NCBI GenBank assembly: GCA_044351785.1
Contig: JBILFC010000026.1
Coordinates: 1 to 19,214 of the forward strand
Reading direction: 5' to 3'
DNA from: JAIYCX01 sp044351785
Lineage (GTDB): Bacteria > Bdellovibrionota_C > UBA2361 > SZUA-149 > DAOLCO01
DNA length: 19,214 bases
Shown here: positions 8,031-13,349 of the stretch, piece after piece
How positions within the stretch are numbered: position 1 is the first letter of the stretch
How the letters are laid out: each line of letters opens with the position of its first letter
Translations under genes and position numbers: made by a program
The notes under the pieces: model-generated
Database searches by the model: none
Told to the model about the DNA's origin: nothing
The model's input: only the letters and a program-made list of their open reading frames with translations

Positions 8031-8477
8031 ATGCGAGTCGTCGTTCAAAGAATCACCTTCGCTGAGGTAGTAGTCGATAACACATCCACAGACCGGATTG
8101 AGGGGCCTGGCCTACTTTGTCTCGTAGGATTTGGAAAAGATGACAAAGAAGACGTTTTAGAAGTTGCTCTAAATAAAATTTTAAACTTAAGAATTTTTTC
8201 TAATGAAGAAGGGCGATTTGATAAGTCCTTGCTTGATATTGAGGGTGAATTATTTTTAGTTCCACAATTCACTCTTTATGCTGACACTTCAAAAGGGAGA
8301 AGACCAGAGTTCTTTAATGCTATGCATCCAAAACTTGCTAGCCCACTATTTGATAAACTTGTTTTACTTGCAAAAAATACTCTTGGGCAGGAGCGAGTAA
8401 AGGCCGGAATTTTCGGAGCTGATATGAAAGTAAGTCTAACAAATGATGGGCCAGTGACGATAATTCTCGACTTTTAA
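8031..8477 (+). CDS. dtd: D-aminoacyl-tRNA deacylase (DTD)
   Basis: Hydrolyses D-aminoacyl-tRNAs (and mis-charged Gly-tRNA) so that D-amino acids are not incorporated in translation; a cytoplasmic homodimer. 148 residues, the standard DTD length. It begins MRVVVQRITFAEVVVD and includes GPGLLCLVGF (25-34), LVPQFTLYADTSKGRRPEF (76-94) and the C-terminal Gly-cisPro motif NDGPVT (138-143). The other signature is usually SQFTL; here the Ser is Pro (VPQFTL, 77-82). It starts 10 bases after fic, so the two are likely one transcript. A strong inverted repeat starts 22 bases after its stop. Confidence 0.96.
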   Translation: MRVVVQRITFAEVVVDNTSTDRIEGPGLLCLVGFGKDDKEDVLEVALNKILNLRIFSNEEGRFDKSLLDIEGELFLVPQFTLYADTSKGRRPEFFNAMHPKLASPLFDKLVLLAKNTLGQERVKAGIFGADMKVSLTNDGPVTIILDF

Positions 8478-8498
8478 ATTAAAAAATGGGCATGGGGA

Positions 8499-8532
8499 AG
8501 AGCGTTTTAGAGATCCATCTTTAAAACGCTCT
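8499..8532. terminator. Bidirectional terminator-like hairpin between dtd and the small minus-strand gene
   Basis: There are perfect 11-base arms, AGAGCGTTTTA (8499-8509) and TAAAACGCTCT (8522-8532), with a 12-base loop. It sits between two converging genes, 22 bases after the dtd stop and abutting the stop codon of the minus-strand small gene. The A-run at 8480-8486 gives a T-run on the minus strand only about 12 bases past the stem, so termination efficiency is uncertain. Confidence 0.6.
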
Positions 8533-8762
8533 CAGTCTCTGTTAGCACGAGCTACCAGAGAAGGATCAACTGCGGGTACCAAACAACGCACAAGGAGAAA
8601 ATCTTCTGCACTTGCCTTACCTGCCTTGAAGTTCAAAATGGCTTGAGTGAAAATTCTTATTAACACTGCTACTTCCTCTCTCGCCATTTCTGCTTCGTGC
8701 AATAGCTCCTCGGTCAACTTAGCAATTGCCCTGAAAGCCAGAACAGGAACGTTGATCACCAT
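8532..8762 (-). CDS. Small helical protein of unknown function
   Basis: 76 residues from the ATG at 8762. The strongest support is the ribosome binding site: GAAAGGGGGTGAT ends 5 bases before this ATG and matches the 16S anti-Shine-Dalgarno complement at 12 of 13 positions. A GTG 9 bases further up (8771) is less well placed. The protein reads as an amphipathic helix (VINVPVLAFRAIAKLTEELL, then HEAEMAREEVAVLIRIFTQA), a turn, and a shorter helix with a polar end. It loosely resembles small helical proteins such as GvpG, but there are no gas-vesicle genes nearby, so I do not assign that. It is convergent with dtd and shares a terminator-like hairpin. Function unknown. Confidence 0.55.
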   Translation of the reverse strand: MVINVPVLAFRAIAKLTEELLHEAEMAREEVAVLIRIFTQAILNFKAGKASAEDFLLVRCLVPAVDPSLVARANRD

Positions 8763-8894
8763 AAAAATCACCCCCTTTCAACCTTTCTTCGCTCTTCCCC
8801 AGAAACTTCATTTTACTCACAATCACTAGGGCTAAGCTACAGAATAGGAATTCTATTAATAAAAAAATCACATTATTGATATTTCCTATTGAAA

Positions 8895-9071
8895 TTGACT
8901 TTAAGATAAAGAGAACATAAATACGGCCTAAATAAATAGTTGGGTAGATGGGGGCTTCTTTGGACACTAAAGTAAGCCAAATCTCGCCTGTGGTTATACT
9001 ATAATCCGGTTTAAGCCCAGGCGAGTTACACATTTTTTTCTTTTTTTCGAAGGTTAAAGAAAGGTTCCGTC
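8895..9071 (+). promoter_or_regulatory. Structured 5' leader upstream of the queuosine-precursor transporter
   Basis: A possible -35 TTGACT at 8895-8900 lies upstream, with only a weak -10 (around CATAAA/TAAATA, 8916-8923). The RNA would contain two strong hairpins. Hairpin 1: GGCTT-CTTT (8953-8961) with AAAG-T-AAGCC (8969-8978), 7-base loop. Hairpin 2: CTCGCCTG (8983-8990) with CAGGCGAG (9018-9025), which can extend inward through GGTT (8992-8995)/AGCC (9014-9017). Hairpin 2 is followed within 6 bases by the pyrimidine run 9031-9048 (mostly T), so it reads as an intrinsic terminator placed just before the ribosome binding site of the gene at 9072. This is the layout of a transcription attenuator or riboswitch. 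I do not recognise a known preQ1 aptamer. Confidence 0.5.
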
Positions 9072-9767
9072 ATGTCTCGCGTTCTCACTCTAATGAAAGA
9101 ATATTTCAGCCTCTCTACGGGAGTAAAGGGCTCAAGACTCTTTGTTTTTTTCGCAGGGATGTACTGCATACTTCTCATCATGAGCAATATACTTGCTGGA
9201 GCGAAGTTAGTGCAGCTATTTGGTTTTCTCACGATTGCCGGAGGTACGGTACTCTTCCCTCTAAGCTACATCATTAACGATCTACTGAGTGAAGTTTATG
9301 GCCTGAAGAGAACAAGAATTGTGCTCCTCACGGGCATTGCGGGACTAATGATTGCTTCTGCATTCACAATATTAGTGCAAAGACTAAATCCAGCTCCAAT
9401 CTGGAACAACCAAGTTGAATACGATAAAATCCTTGGACAGTTCATGAGAATTAATTGCGCTTCGTTCGTAGCCATATTCGTAGGAAGCTACACAAACGCT
9501 TGGGTCGTTGAGAAAATGAAATACATGGGAGATCACTGGCTAGCTACGGGTGCACGATTCATTGCATCTACCGCCTTAGCAGAAGCTCTTGATACGGTAT
9601 TATTTCTAGGCATTGCCTTTACGGGAATAATGCCAAACGATGTCCTACTCACAGCCATGCTCAGCCAATGGGTCTTTAAGACACTCTGGGAAGCAATTGC
9701 ACTACCAATCACACTACCACTTGTCCAGATGTTAAAAAAATTCGAAAATCGACCTTCGAACGACTAA
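9072..9767 (+). CDS. yhhQ: Queuosine precursor transporter, VUT/YhhQ family
   Basis: Inner-membrane carrier for 7-deazaguanine precursors (preQ0/preQ1 in characterised members), supplying queuosine modification of tRNA. 231 residues with about six hydrophobic segments. The family landmarks are present: SNILAGAKLVQLFGF (38-52), the TVLFPLSYIINDLLSEVYG block (59-77), INCASFVAIFVGSYTNAWVV in the middle, and the ALAEALDTVLFLGIAFTG stretch near residues 168-185. The ATG at 9072 has AAAGAAAGG seven bases upstream. No queuosine biosynthesis gene is adjacent. A two-hairpin leader precedes it. Its G+C looks higher than that of the gene block to the right. Confidence 0.93.
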   Translation: MSRVLTLMKEYFSLSTGVKGSRLFVFFAGMYCILLIMSNILAGAKLVQLFGFLTIAGGTVLFPLSYIINDLLSEVYGLKRTRIVLLTGIAGLMIASAFTILVQRLNPAPIWNNQVEYDKILGQFMRINCASFVAIFVGSYTNAWVVEKMKYMGDHWLATGARFIASTALAEALDTVLFLGIAFTGIMPNDVLLTAMLSQWVFKTLWEAIALPITLPLVQMLKKFENRPSND

Positions 9768-9778
9768 TAACAGTTCCC

Positions 9779-9809
9779 GCGAGTGAAAAGGTTTTCCTAA
9801 GTAACTCGC
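9779..9809. terminator. Hairpin after the transporter gene
   Basis: Twelve bases after the yhhQ stop, arms GCGAGT (9779-9784) and ACTCGC (9804-9809) flank an interior palindrome (GAAAA-GG-TTTTC). There is no T-run, so this is only a possible termination or stability element. A smaller stem ATACC/GGTAT (9832-9845) follows. Confidence 0.35.
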
Positions 9810-9950
9810 CCCATCTTAAGCTATTTAATAAATACCTTTCGGTATAACAAAATCAAAAACTTAAGGCCGATGGCTTGATTCATGATTGGAATAGTGAGAA
9901 AGTGCTTACGCCATTATAAATGGAAAAAATTAAATCTCGGGTAGAAGAAT

Positions 9951-10004
9951 TTATACGACTCTCTATTAAATCCTAGACTCATACTAGGATCATATAGGGA
10001 GACG
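9951..10004 (+). promoter_or_regulatory. Split phage-T7-promoter-like sequence
   Basis: TTATACGACTCTCTAT (9951-9966) matches the first 16 bases of the T7 late-promoter consensus (TAATACGACTCACTAT) at 14 positions. About 27 bases further on, TATAGGGAGACG (9993-10004) matches the consensus initiation region. Between them is a short insert carrying the ATCCTAG/CTAGGAT hairpin and flanked by TAT on both sides. As it stands the spacing would not work as a T7 promoter. It may be a decayed phage-type promoter interrupted by an insertion, or coincidence. Confidence 0.3.
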
Positions 10005-10029
10005 TGAGAATTTTTTTTCAGGTTTTCCT

Positions 10030-10115
10030 ATCAAGGGTTATGCCCTTGATCTTGCACCTTCTGGCTTATGGCTGGATATTTGAATGGATGGTCCATTACA
10101 AAAAAGGGGCATAAC
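10030..10115 (+). promoter_or_regulatory. Mutually exclusive stem-loops upstream of the orphan membrane-protein gene
   Basis: Stem A pairs ATCAAGGG (10030-10037) with CCCTTGAT (10043-10050). Stem B would pair GTTATGCCC (10037-10045), which overlaps stem A, with GGGCATAAC (10107-10115), part of the G-rich sequence that is the only candidate ribosome binding site for an ATG at 10124. The two pairings cannot coexist, which is the arrangement of a switch controlling translation. There is no independent evidence of function. Confidence 0.35.
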
Positions 10116-10168
10116 TTGATCCTATGGGTCAACCGCGCCAGGCGGAATCTTGGTGGGAGTACCTACAC

Positions 10169-11005
10169 ATGATGAGTGATAAAGACATCAGAGCTGCAGT
10201 AGTCGTAGGCACGATAGTACTATTTTTACTAATCGGATTGATTCTAATCTTTTTGGAGGATCATACCGGATGGAGTTTAAGAAAAGCTCTGCGTAAGGCA
10301 AAGAGTGGCACCAAGGCTGAATGGAATATGGTAAAGAAGGGTGAACGGGAAACGGCAAAGAAGGTCGAAGAGGCTCTGAGCACATGGTTATTTAATGCTG
10401 CTCTTCTTGGTTGTAGAATGGACATTGTCAAATCGGTATTCCGGGTGGAGGCGACCATTCTGCCACCCTACCAATGGCTTTGCCCAGAGATAGGAGAGCA
10501 GTTCCGTATAATAATTGAGGACGAAAGTGACGGAATAAAAACCCAAAGAAAAATACTGAAAGAACGTATTCATGACCTCCGAACGGTACTCAAATCAGAA
10601 CCAGGAAAAGGGCTTGCTGCGAGTAAAAGACAACTCCGGATTAGCTATCTCAGAAGTTCGATAACCGACCTCACGACTACGTTTCAAAATCGTGGAGATC
10701 AGTGGCAAAAAAAACTTAGAGATGGAATCCAAGTTGACAAAAAACGCTTTGCAACCGTTTCCCTCCTAAAGCATGGCACCGAAGTAGGAGGCTCCGCAGA
10801 GGGGCCAAAGAGCCGAATCCTTCTTCAACTACAAGATCGGTACTATGTCCTAGTACTAACCGAAAAAATGGAAGTATCCATTAGTAGCCTTAAAGAGAAC
10901 TCTATTGCTGACGTCTTAAACGACATCACTAATTTCAACAGCGATGAAAGAGAGCGCGTAAGGAAGGACATAGAACGCATCCAGGAAGAGCGCAAGGCAG
11001 CCTAA
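10169..11005 (+). CDS. Single-pass membrane protein of unknown function
   Basis: I do not recognise a family. From ATG 10169 the protein has 278 residues. A short polar N-terminus (MMSDKDIRAA) is followed by one strong membrane helix (VVVGTIVLFLLIGLILIFL), a Lys/Arg-rich stretch (KALRKAKSGTKAEWNMVKKG) that should stay cytoplasmic, and then a soluble, mostly helical, highly charged domain ending in a probable coiled coil (NSDERERVRKDIERIQEERK). I chose 10169 because GGGAG lies nine bases upstream. An in-frame ATG at 10124 would add 15 residues but has only GGGG 14 bases upstream. G+C is higher than in the flanking gene blocks, suggesting transfer. A hairpin terminator follows. Confidence 0.75.
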   Translation: MMSDKDIRAAVVVGTIVLFLLIGLILIFLEDHTGWSLRKALRKAKSGTKAEWNMVKKGERETAKKVEEALSTWLFNAALLGCRMDIVKSVFRVEATILPPYQWLCPEIGEQFRIIIEDESDGIKTQRKILKERIHDLRTVLKSEPGKGLAASKRQLRISYLRSSITDLTTTFQNRGDQWQKKLRDGIQVDKKRFATVSLLKHGTEVGGSAEGPKSRILLQLQDRYYVLVLTEKMEVSISSLKENSIADVLNDITNFNSDERERVRKDIERIQEERKAA

Positions 11006-11015
11006 GTAAGCGGAG

Positions 11016-11049
11016 CGCGGGGAGGTTTTGTAAAAGGAACCTTCTCGCG
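11016..11049. terminator. Bidirectional terminator between converging genes
   Basis: CGCGGGGAGGTT (11016-11027) pairs with AACCTTCTCGCG (11038-11049) over 12 positions, including two G-U pairs in the plus-strand RNA, with a 10-base loop. It begins 10 bases after the plus-strand stop and ends 7 bases before the stop of the minus-strand gene. It is followed by a T-rich stretch on the plus strand. Confidence 0.7.
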
Positions 11050-11056
11050 TCTATCT

Positions 11057-11809
11057 TTATCGATTCTTCTGTGGCCTTTTAGCAGAGGTCTCTTGAAATT
11101 CAGATAGTAGTTTCAGAATTTCTTCACTAAATACATTTCGCTTAGAAAAAACATTAAAAGAACCAAGCCTTTGAATATAACAATTAGGAATCTTACGACC
11201 AATATACTCACTCTCACTCTGACTAAAAAGTGAAGCTGATTTAGAAATTAGAACTAAGATCGGACACCTGATACGATGTAAAAATGGTCTCGAATTAAAC
11301 CCTATAGTAGAAGCTCTAAAAGGCAAACCAACTGGCAAATAACTTTCAATCTTATCTATCAGTTGTTCTTTAAACGTTGGATGAACCCTTGATCTTGGAT
11401 CAATTAAAACCGCTCGCCTAAATAACTTAGGATCAAGTAGACAAAGAGCTTGCGCGATATTCGCACCATCTTCTCTAGCTAAAATACTAATCCGCCTAAG
11501 ACCAAGCCTTTCAAGCTCTGAAATTAATCTAGTAGCATAAGAAATAATCTCTTCTCCCGCAGGAAGAGCGCTTTCTAAAATCGCTACCTTAGAAACTAGC
11601 TTACTTTCTACTTTTAAAAACGCACTAAAAGAACTATCTTCTATGGCTAGCTCAGGAACTATAAAAAGAAAACAACCATCAGCAAGCTTAGCATCAGCAG
11701 GCTCAAGTACCTTAACCTGAATAAGACCAGAAGACTCCCTGTCCCCACTGCCTTCAGAACCAATACCCTTAAAACTAAACTCTTCAGACTCCAAAATCTC
11801 AGCCACCAC
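11057..11809 (-). CDS. Degenerate alpha/beta-hydrolase-fold protein (probable pseudoenzyme)
   Basis: 250 residues with alpha/beta-hydrolase layout: strands around residues 46-52 and 106-111, a helix after the would-be nucleophile elbow, LFRRAVLIDPRSR (129-141), and CPILVLISKS (182-191). The catalytic positions look changed. The elbow GxSxG reads AREDG (111-115), with Glu where Ser should be. The usual acid after 'PxLVI' is in SKSASLF, with no Asp, and the usual GxGH region reads GSFN (216-219). It may bind rather than hydrolyse. The start is GTG (11809 or 11806, two adjacent GTGs), directly after a perfect AAGGAGGTGA located inside the end of the upstream Fe-S gene, with an 11-base overlap, so translation is probably coupled. 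Family assignment is moderate. Confidence 0.75.
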   Translation of the reverse strand: MVAEILESEEFSFKGIGSEGSGDRESSGLIQVKVLEPADAKLADGCFLFIVPELAIEDSSFSAFLKVESKLVSKVAILESALPAGEEIISYATRLISELERLGLRRISILAREDGANIAQALCLLDPKLFRRAVLIDPRSRVHPTFKEQLIDKIESYLPVGLPFRASTIGFNSRPFLHRIRCPILVLISKSASLFSQSESEYIGRKIPNCYIQRLGSFNVFSKRNVFSEEILKLLSEFQETSAKRPQKNR

Positions 11810-13268
11810 TCACCTCCTTCTGAAGTTCCCTCTCCTTCTTATTATTCCTTCTATCCCTTCTCCAGTTTCTAAACTCTCTTCTATAGTAATTCAACTTAAG
11901 TAAAAAATAACCAAGCTCACTATAAGCTAGCTTTAATAACGTAATCTTCCCCCACCCCATAAAACAAAAGATATGAGTTAAAATACCAATCTCAGTTTCA
12001 ATTAAATGCTTACCCTTAATCTTCGGCGTCTTAAAATCATAATCAGGTATAGCTAAGCCCTGCCTTCTCCTAGTCTCAATCACTCTCCACGCCCGATTCT
12101 TCTTCTCAACCGCCATCATGATATTACTCTTTCTTGCCTGATCCTCGCGAATTGGAACCACAATAATATCTTTCCTCTCTTCTGCCCTCTTCATGGCAGA
12201 AGTACCAGCATCCGTTCTAGCTAAAGTAAAACTATAGCCATCATAAAAATCTATACTCTCATTAGGAGGAGTCATCCAAGGATCACCCACAGCAATATCA
12301 GCAAACTCGGCAGTTGAATCATAGCAAGTCATACATCTTGCAGGAGTATACAATCTATACAATATGTTAAGCATCTCAGTGGAACTCGGACGATACCCCT
12401 TCTTCTGAGGGAAATACACTGGTTCAGTACTACCATCATTCTTTTCGATATAAGGAGTCCCTGGATGCTTACCTTCCCTAGGAATATACTTCTTTACAGA
12501 CTGATTATCCTTAATAACGTTATTCCACATCCAGTGCATTGGTTCATGCTCAACTGCTGCATGACAAAATATTCCAATACTAAGAACAATTCTTTCATTA
12601 AGTTTTTTATTTAACTTAGCTGCTTTTCTAAACCCATGAATCTGACATGGAAGGCCGACAATTGCATAGCGCCCCTCAGTCTGAATAATTTCTTGAAAAG
12701 CAACGTTGGTAGGAGAAATCGCATATTTAGATTTTAAAGATGAAATTAAGTCATCCTTAGTTCTAGCGATAATTGGCTTACCCTTCCATGGCACCTTATC
12801 ATCGGAACACACGACTAGAGCACCATCAATCTCTCCCGCCTCAAGCATAGATAATAAAAGCCCTGTTACTAGTCCACCACTAGAAGAATGATACCTGATA
12901 TCTTTATCTACAGCATAAGAGATACTAGCTTCCATAAATGAGCCATGAGTATCAACTGGCTCGGGAGGCTTTTTAAATAACTCTTTTGCGATACTAGGAG
13001 CACTAAACTCATCTCCAGGACAAACTCTCACACACAGATCACAATCCGTACAAGCGTTTAAATTATGAACTTCAGGATATTCTTCACTATCAAGTCCAAG
13101 CACCTTAGTTGGGCAAATCCCCACGCAACTACCACACCTATGACATAATCCATTATCAATAATCTGGGCCAAGGACTTTAATGCACGCGGTGGCTCAGTA
13201 GGTTCATTTAGAACCTTAAGAGGGGAAACAAAGATTCCTGTTTTTCTTAATGGGATCGAGTTTGACAT
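11799..13268 (-). CDS. FrhB/FdhB-family Fe-S flavoprotein (coenzyme F420 hydrogenase beta-subunit-like)
   Basis: Members of this family use FAD and Fe-S clusters to pass electrons to or from a substrate; bacterial examples include divinyl-chlorophyllide and hydroxymethyl-chlorophyll reductases. 489 residues. Two [4Fe-4S] ferredoxin motifs occur at the N-terminus: C42-C45-C48-C52P and C73-C76-C79-C83P. The FrhB N-domain follows with SSSGGLVTGLLLSMLEAG (128-145) and GLPCQIHGFRK (205-215), then the C-domain with CMTCYDSTAEFADIAVGDPW (312-331). The last 60 residues are unusual: a hydrophobic helix and a very basic tail (RREFRNWRRDRRNNKKEREL), suggesting membrane or partner association. It has its own promoter. 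No F420 or chlorophyll genes are visible, so the substrate is unknown; a polyene or lipid reduction step is an inference. Confidence 0.9.
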   Translation of the reverse strand: MSNSIPLRKTGIFVSPLKVLNEPTEPPRALKSLAQIIDNGLCHRCGSCVGICPTKVLGLDSEEYPEVHNLNACTDCDLCVRVCPGDEFSAPSIAKELFKKPPEPVDTHGSFMEASISYAVDKDIRYHSSSGGLVTGLLLSMLEAGEIDGALVVCSDDKVPWKGKPIIARTKDDLISSLKSKYAISPTNVAFQEIIQTEGRYAIVGLPCQIHGFRKAAKLNKKLNERIVLSIGIFCHAAVEHEPMHWMWNNVIKDNQSVKKYIPREGKHPGTPYIEKNDGSTEPVYFPQKKGYRPSSTEMLNILYRLYTPARCMTCYDSTAEFADIAVGDPWMTPPNESIDFYDGYSFTLARTDAGTSAMKRAEERKDIIVVPIREDQARKSNIMMAVEKKNRAWRVIETRRRQGLAIPDYDFKTPKIKGKHLIETEIGILTHIFCFMGWGKITLLKLAYSELGYFLLKLNYYRREFRNWRRDRRNNKKERELQKEVSGG

Positions 13269-13296
13269 TAAATATTATATAGTTTTTTAGCGTTCT

Positions 13297-13325
13297 ATTA
13301 TAATTCGAAAAATGATGATAGTAAA
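13297..13325. promoter_or_regulatory. Divergent promoter with shared, self-complementary -10
   Basis: ATTATAAT (13297-13304) is its own reverse complement and gives a perfect TATAAT on each strand. On the minus strand it is paired with TTTACT (complement of 13320-13325) at 17-base spacing, a good sigma70-type promoter for the Fe-S gene starting at 13268. On the plus strand the TATAAT at 13299-13304 has no clear -35. Polymerases firing in the two directions would compete, which links expression of the two halves of the block. Confidence 0.6.
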
Positions 13326-13349
13326 AGCTAAATACTTTTTATAACCAGG

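Larger units (their letters stand above)
8493..8801. repeat. 12-base perfect inverted repeat bracketing the small minus-strand gene
   Basis: TGGGGAAGAGCG at 8493-8504 recurs in inverted orientation as CGCTCTTCCCCA at 8790-8801, enclosing almost exactly the small gene and its terminator. Within 300 bases such a match is not expected by chance, although the full window would show some 12-base inverted matches. It could be the ends of a tiny mobile cassette or a remnant. I saw no transposase and did not find a flanking target duplication. Confidence 0.4.
9768..10168. other. 400-base non-coding stretch rich in inverted repeats
   Basis: I see no convincing gene here. It holds at least five short perfect inverted repeats: 9779-9809, 9832-9845, 9970-9990 (ATCCTAG/CTAGGAT), 10030-10050 (ATCAAGGG/CCCTTGAT) and 10083-10097 (AATGGA/TCCATT), plus an eight-T run at 10011-10018. 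This density suggests structured RNA or a small mobile-element remnant. It contains the two elements listed separately below. Confidence 0.4.

Noticed and set aside
8532..8762. Resemblance of the small helical protein to gas-vesicle protein GvpG.
   Set aside because: Only the general helix pattern and length agree, and no other gas-vesicle gene is present.
8953..9025. Known preQ1 riboswitch class for the transporter leader.
   Set aside because: I could not find the compact pseudoknot consensus or A-rich tail of preQ1-I, nor the preQ1-II pattern, so I left the class open.
8719..9033. A 104-codon minus-strand reading frame with one hydrophobic segment, overlapping the start of the small helical protein.
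   Set aside because: It has no convincing ribosome binding site, its C-terminal end is low-complexity and overlaps the better supported small gene, and its first half lies on the transporter leader hairpins. A real membrane peptide is not excluded.
11799..13268. Naming the Fe-S flavoprotein as a chlorophyllide reductase (BciB) or F420 hydrogenase beta subunit.
   Set aside because: The family domains are shared, but nothing nearby supports chlorophyll or F420 metabolism.
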